Source of the DNA: a bacterium
Lineage (GTDB): Bacteria; Verrucomicrobiota; Verrucomicrobiae; Opitutales; Opitutaceae
Assembly (NCBI GenBank): GCA_021780625.1
Contig: JAJXYI010000228.1
Coordinates: 1 to 6,170 of the forward strand
Length of the DNA: 6,170 nt
Reading direction: 5' to 3'
Shown: one piece after another, positions 5,407 to 6,170 of the stretch
Layout of the letters: every line of letters starts with the position of its first letter
Numbering within the stretch: the first letter of the stretch is position 1
Notes under the pieces: generated by a model
What the model was told of the DNA's origin: nothing
The model's database searches: none
What the model saw: only the letters and a program-made list of their open reading frames with translations
Position numbers and translations under genes: made by a program

Positions 5407-6170
5407 CTGACTCCAATCGCAAGAGTCCTGCTCTACACGTTGGTGTTTTCGCCGGACGGCGTCTCGACCGCGCAACTCCTGACGGACCTGGCTGTCGACT
5501 TGCAGGCGTTCGGCCATGCCGTCACGGTGCTGACGACGACGCCGCACTTCAACGTCGACGCGGAAGCGCGCGCGCGGCAGCCGCTGTCGCGGCGCTGGGG
5601 CGCGCTGCTACAGGAGAGCTGGTGCGGCGGCATCCCCGTCTACCACGTGCGGATGCGGGAGAAGGGGAAGAGGGTGCTGGCCCGGCTGGTGGACTACGCG
5701 GGCTTCCATGTCGGAAGCCTGTGTGCGGGCGCCGTGGTTGGGGGAGGCTTCGATTTGGTTCTAGCGCCCTCACCGCCGCTCACCATCGGTGTGGGCGCCT
5801 GGCTCATCGGCCTGATGCGGCGGGCGCCGTTCGTCTACAACGTCCAGGAGATCTACCCGGACGTCGCAATCCGGCTCGGGGTGCTGCGCAACCGCTCGTT
5901 GATCCGGCTCATGTACCGGCTGGAGCGCTTCACCTACCGGCGCGCTCGACGGGTGGTCGTGATCTCGGAGCGGTTCCGGCGCGACCTGCTCGCCAAGGGC
6001 GTGCCCGACGAGAAGCTGGTCGTGATCCCCAACTTCGTGGACACCGACTTCATCCGCCCGATGCCGCGCCGCAACTCATTTTCGGCCTCGCACGGGCTCG
6101 ACGAACGGTTCGTCGTGCTCTATGCCGGCAACCTCGGGCTCACGCAGGGCCTGGAGACGGTGTTGGAGGC
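5407..6170 (+). CDS. WcaI/WbuB-like glycosyltransferase family 4 (3' end outside window)
   Basis: About 254 codons are visible out of the ~400 usual for the family; the frame runs off the right edge. The N-terminus ARVLLYTLVFSPDGVSTAQL matches the first strand and loop of WcaI-like enzymes, where the equivalent of 'Y-x-x-x-F-x-P-E-x-x-x-x' is expected. Next are GHAVTVLTTTPHFN (P46-N49), LVLAPSPPLTIG, FVYNVQEIYPDVAIRLG (Q147-D152, the family's D/E-x-Y-P-D segment), VVVISERFRRDL, VVIPNFVDTDFI (N209), and YAGNLGLTQGLE at the end, which opens the donor-binding domain. In colanic-acid-type loci this family adds a sugar to the growing lipid-linked unit; the sugar is not readable here. The start is problematic: the in-frame stop at 5362-5364 is followed by no ATG, GTG or TTG until 5440, which would delete the first strand. 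CTG 5407, with a ribosome-binding site, is the best candidate. Confidence 0.82.
   Translation, partial: MTPIARVLLYTLVFSPDGVSTAQLLTDLAVDLQAFGHAVTVLTTTPHFNVDAEARARQPLSRRWGALLQESWCGGIPVYHVRMREKGKRVLARLVDYAGFHVGSLCAGAVVGGGFDLVLAPSPPLTIGVGAWLIGLMRRAPFVYNVQEIYPDVAIRLGVLRNRSLIRLMYRLERFTYRRARRVVVISERFRRDLLAKGVPDEKLVVIPNFVDTDFIRPMPRRNSFSASHGLDERFVVLYAGNLGLTQGLETVLE

Noticed and set aside
1..6170. CRISPR arrays, tRNA or rRNA genes, insertion sequences, defence or toxin-antitoxin genes
   Set aside because: I saw no spaced direct repeats, no RNA-gene signatures, no transposase motifs and no terminal inverted repeats.

Overview
The window is a stretch of a cell-surface polysaccharide (O-antigen, capsule or exopolysaccharide) biosynthesis locus from a high-GC bacterium. 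All supported genes lie on the + strand. The GC-rich third codon positions, a likely GTG start and tight gene overlaps fit a high-GC lineage such as an actinobacterium, a proteobacterium or a related environmental phylum. I cannot name the taxon from the sequence alone.

Region 1 (1-4237) is a compact four-gene block, probably co-transcribed and translationally coupled. It holds the C-terminal part of a family-2 glycosyltransferase (cut by the window's left edge), a CgeB-type glycosyltransferase, a multi-spanning Wzy-like polysaccharide polymerase, and a GT4 (GT-B fold) glycosyltransferase. The first three overlap by 8-11 nt and the fourth starts 2 nt after the polymerase stop.

Region 2 (4238-4675) has no intact gene. 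It opens with a weak hairpin. It then shows pieces resembling the N-terminal domain of a GT4 glycosyltransferase, scattered over two reading frames, which I read tentatively as a decayed gene remnant.

Region 3 (4676-6170) holds a WcaF-type left-handed beta-helix acetyltransferase, a 137-nt spacer with an inverted repeat, and the first ~254 codons of a WcaI/WbuB-type glycosyltransferase cut by the right edge. This last gene has no ATG, GTG or TTG codon at the expected N-terminus; a CTG with a purine-rich ribosome-binding site is the best start.

As a system, the glycosyltransferases would build a lipid-linked repeat unit on the cytoplasmic face, the acetyltransferase would decorate it, and the Wzy-like protein would polymerise flipped units in the membrane. 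No initiating sugar-phosphate transferase, flippase or chain-length regulator is visible; they presumably lie outside the window. I see no CRISPR array, RNA gene, insertion sequence or defence system, and nothing that makes a strong case for a wholly new biological system.
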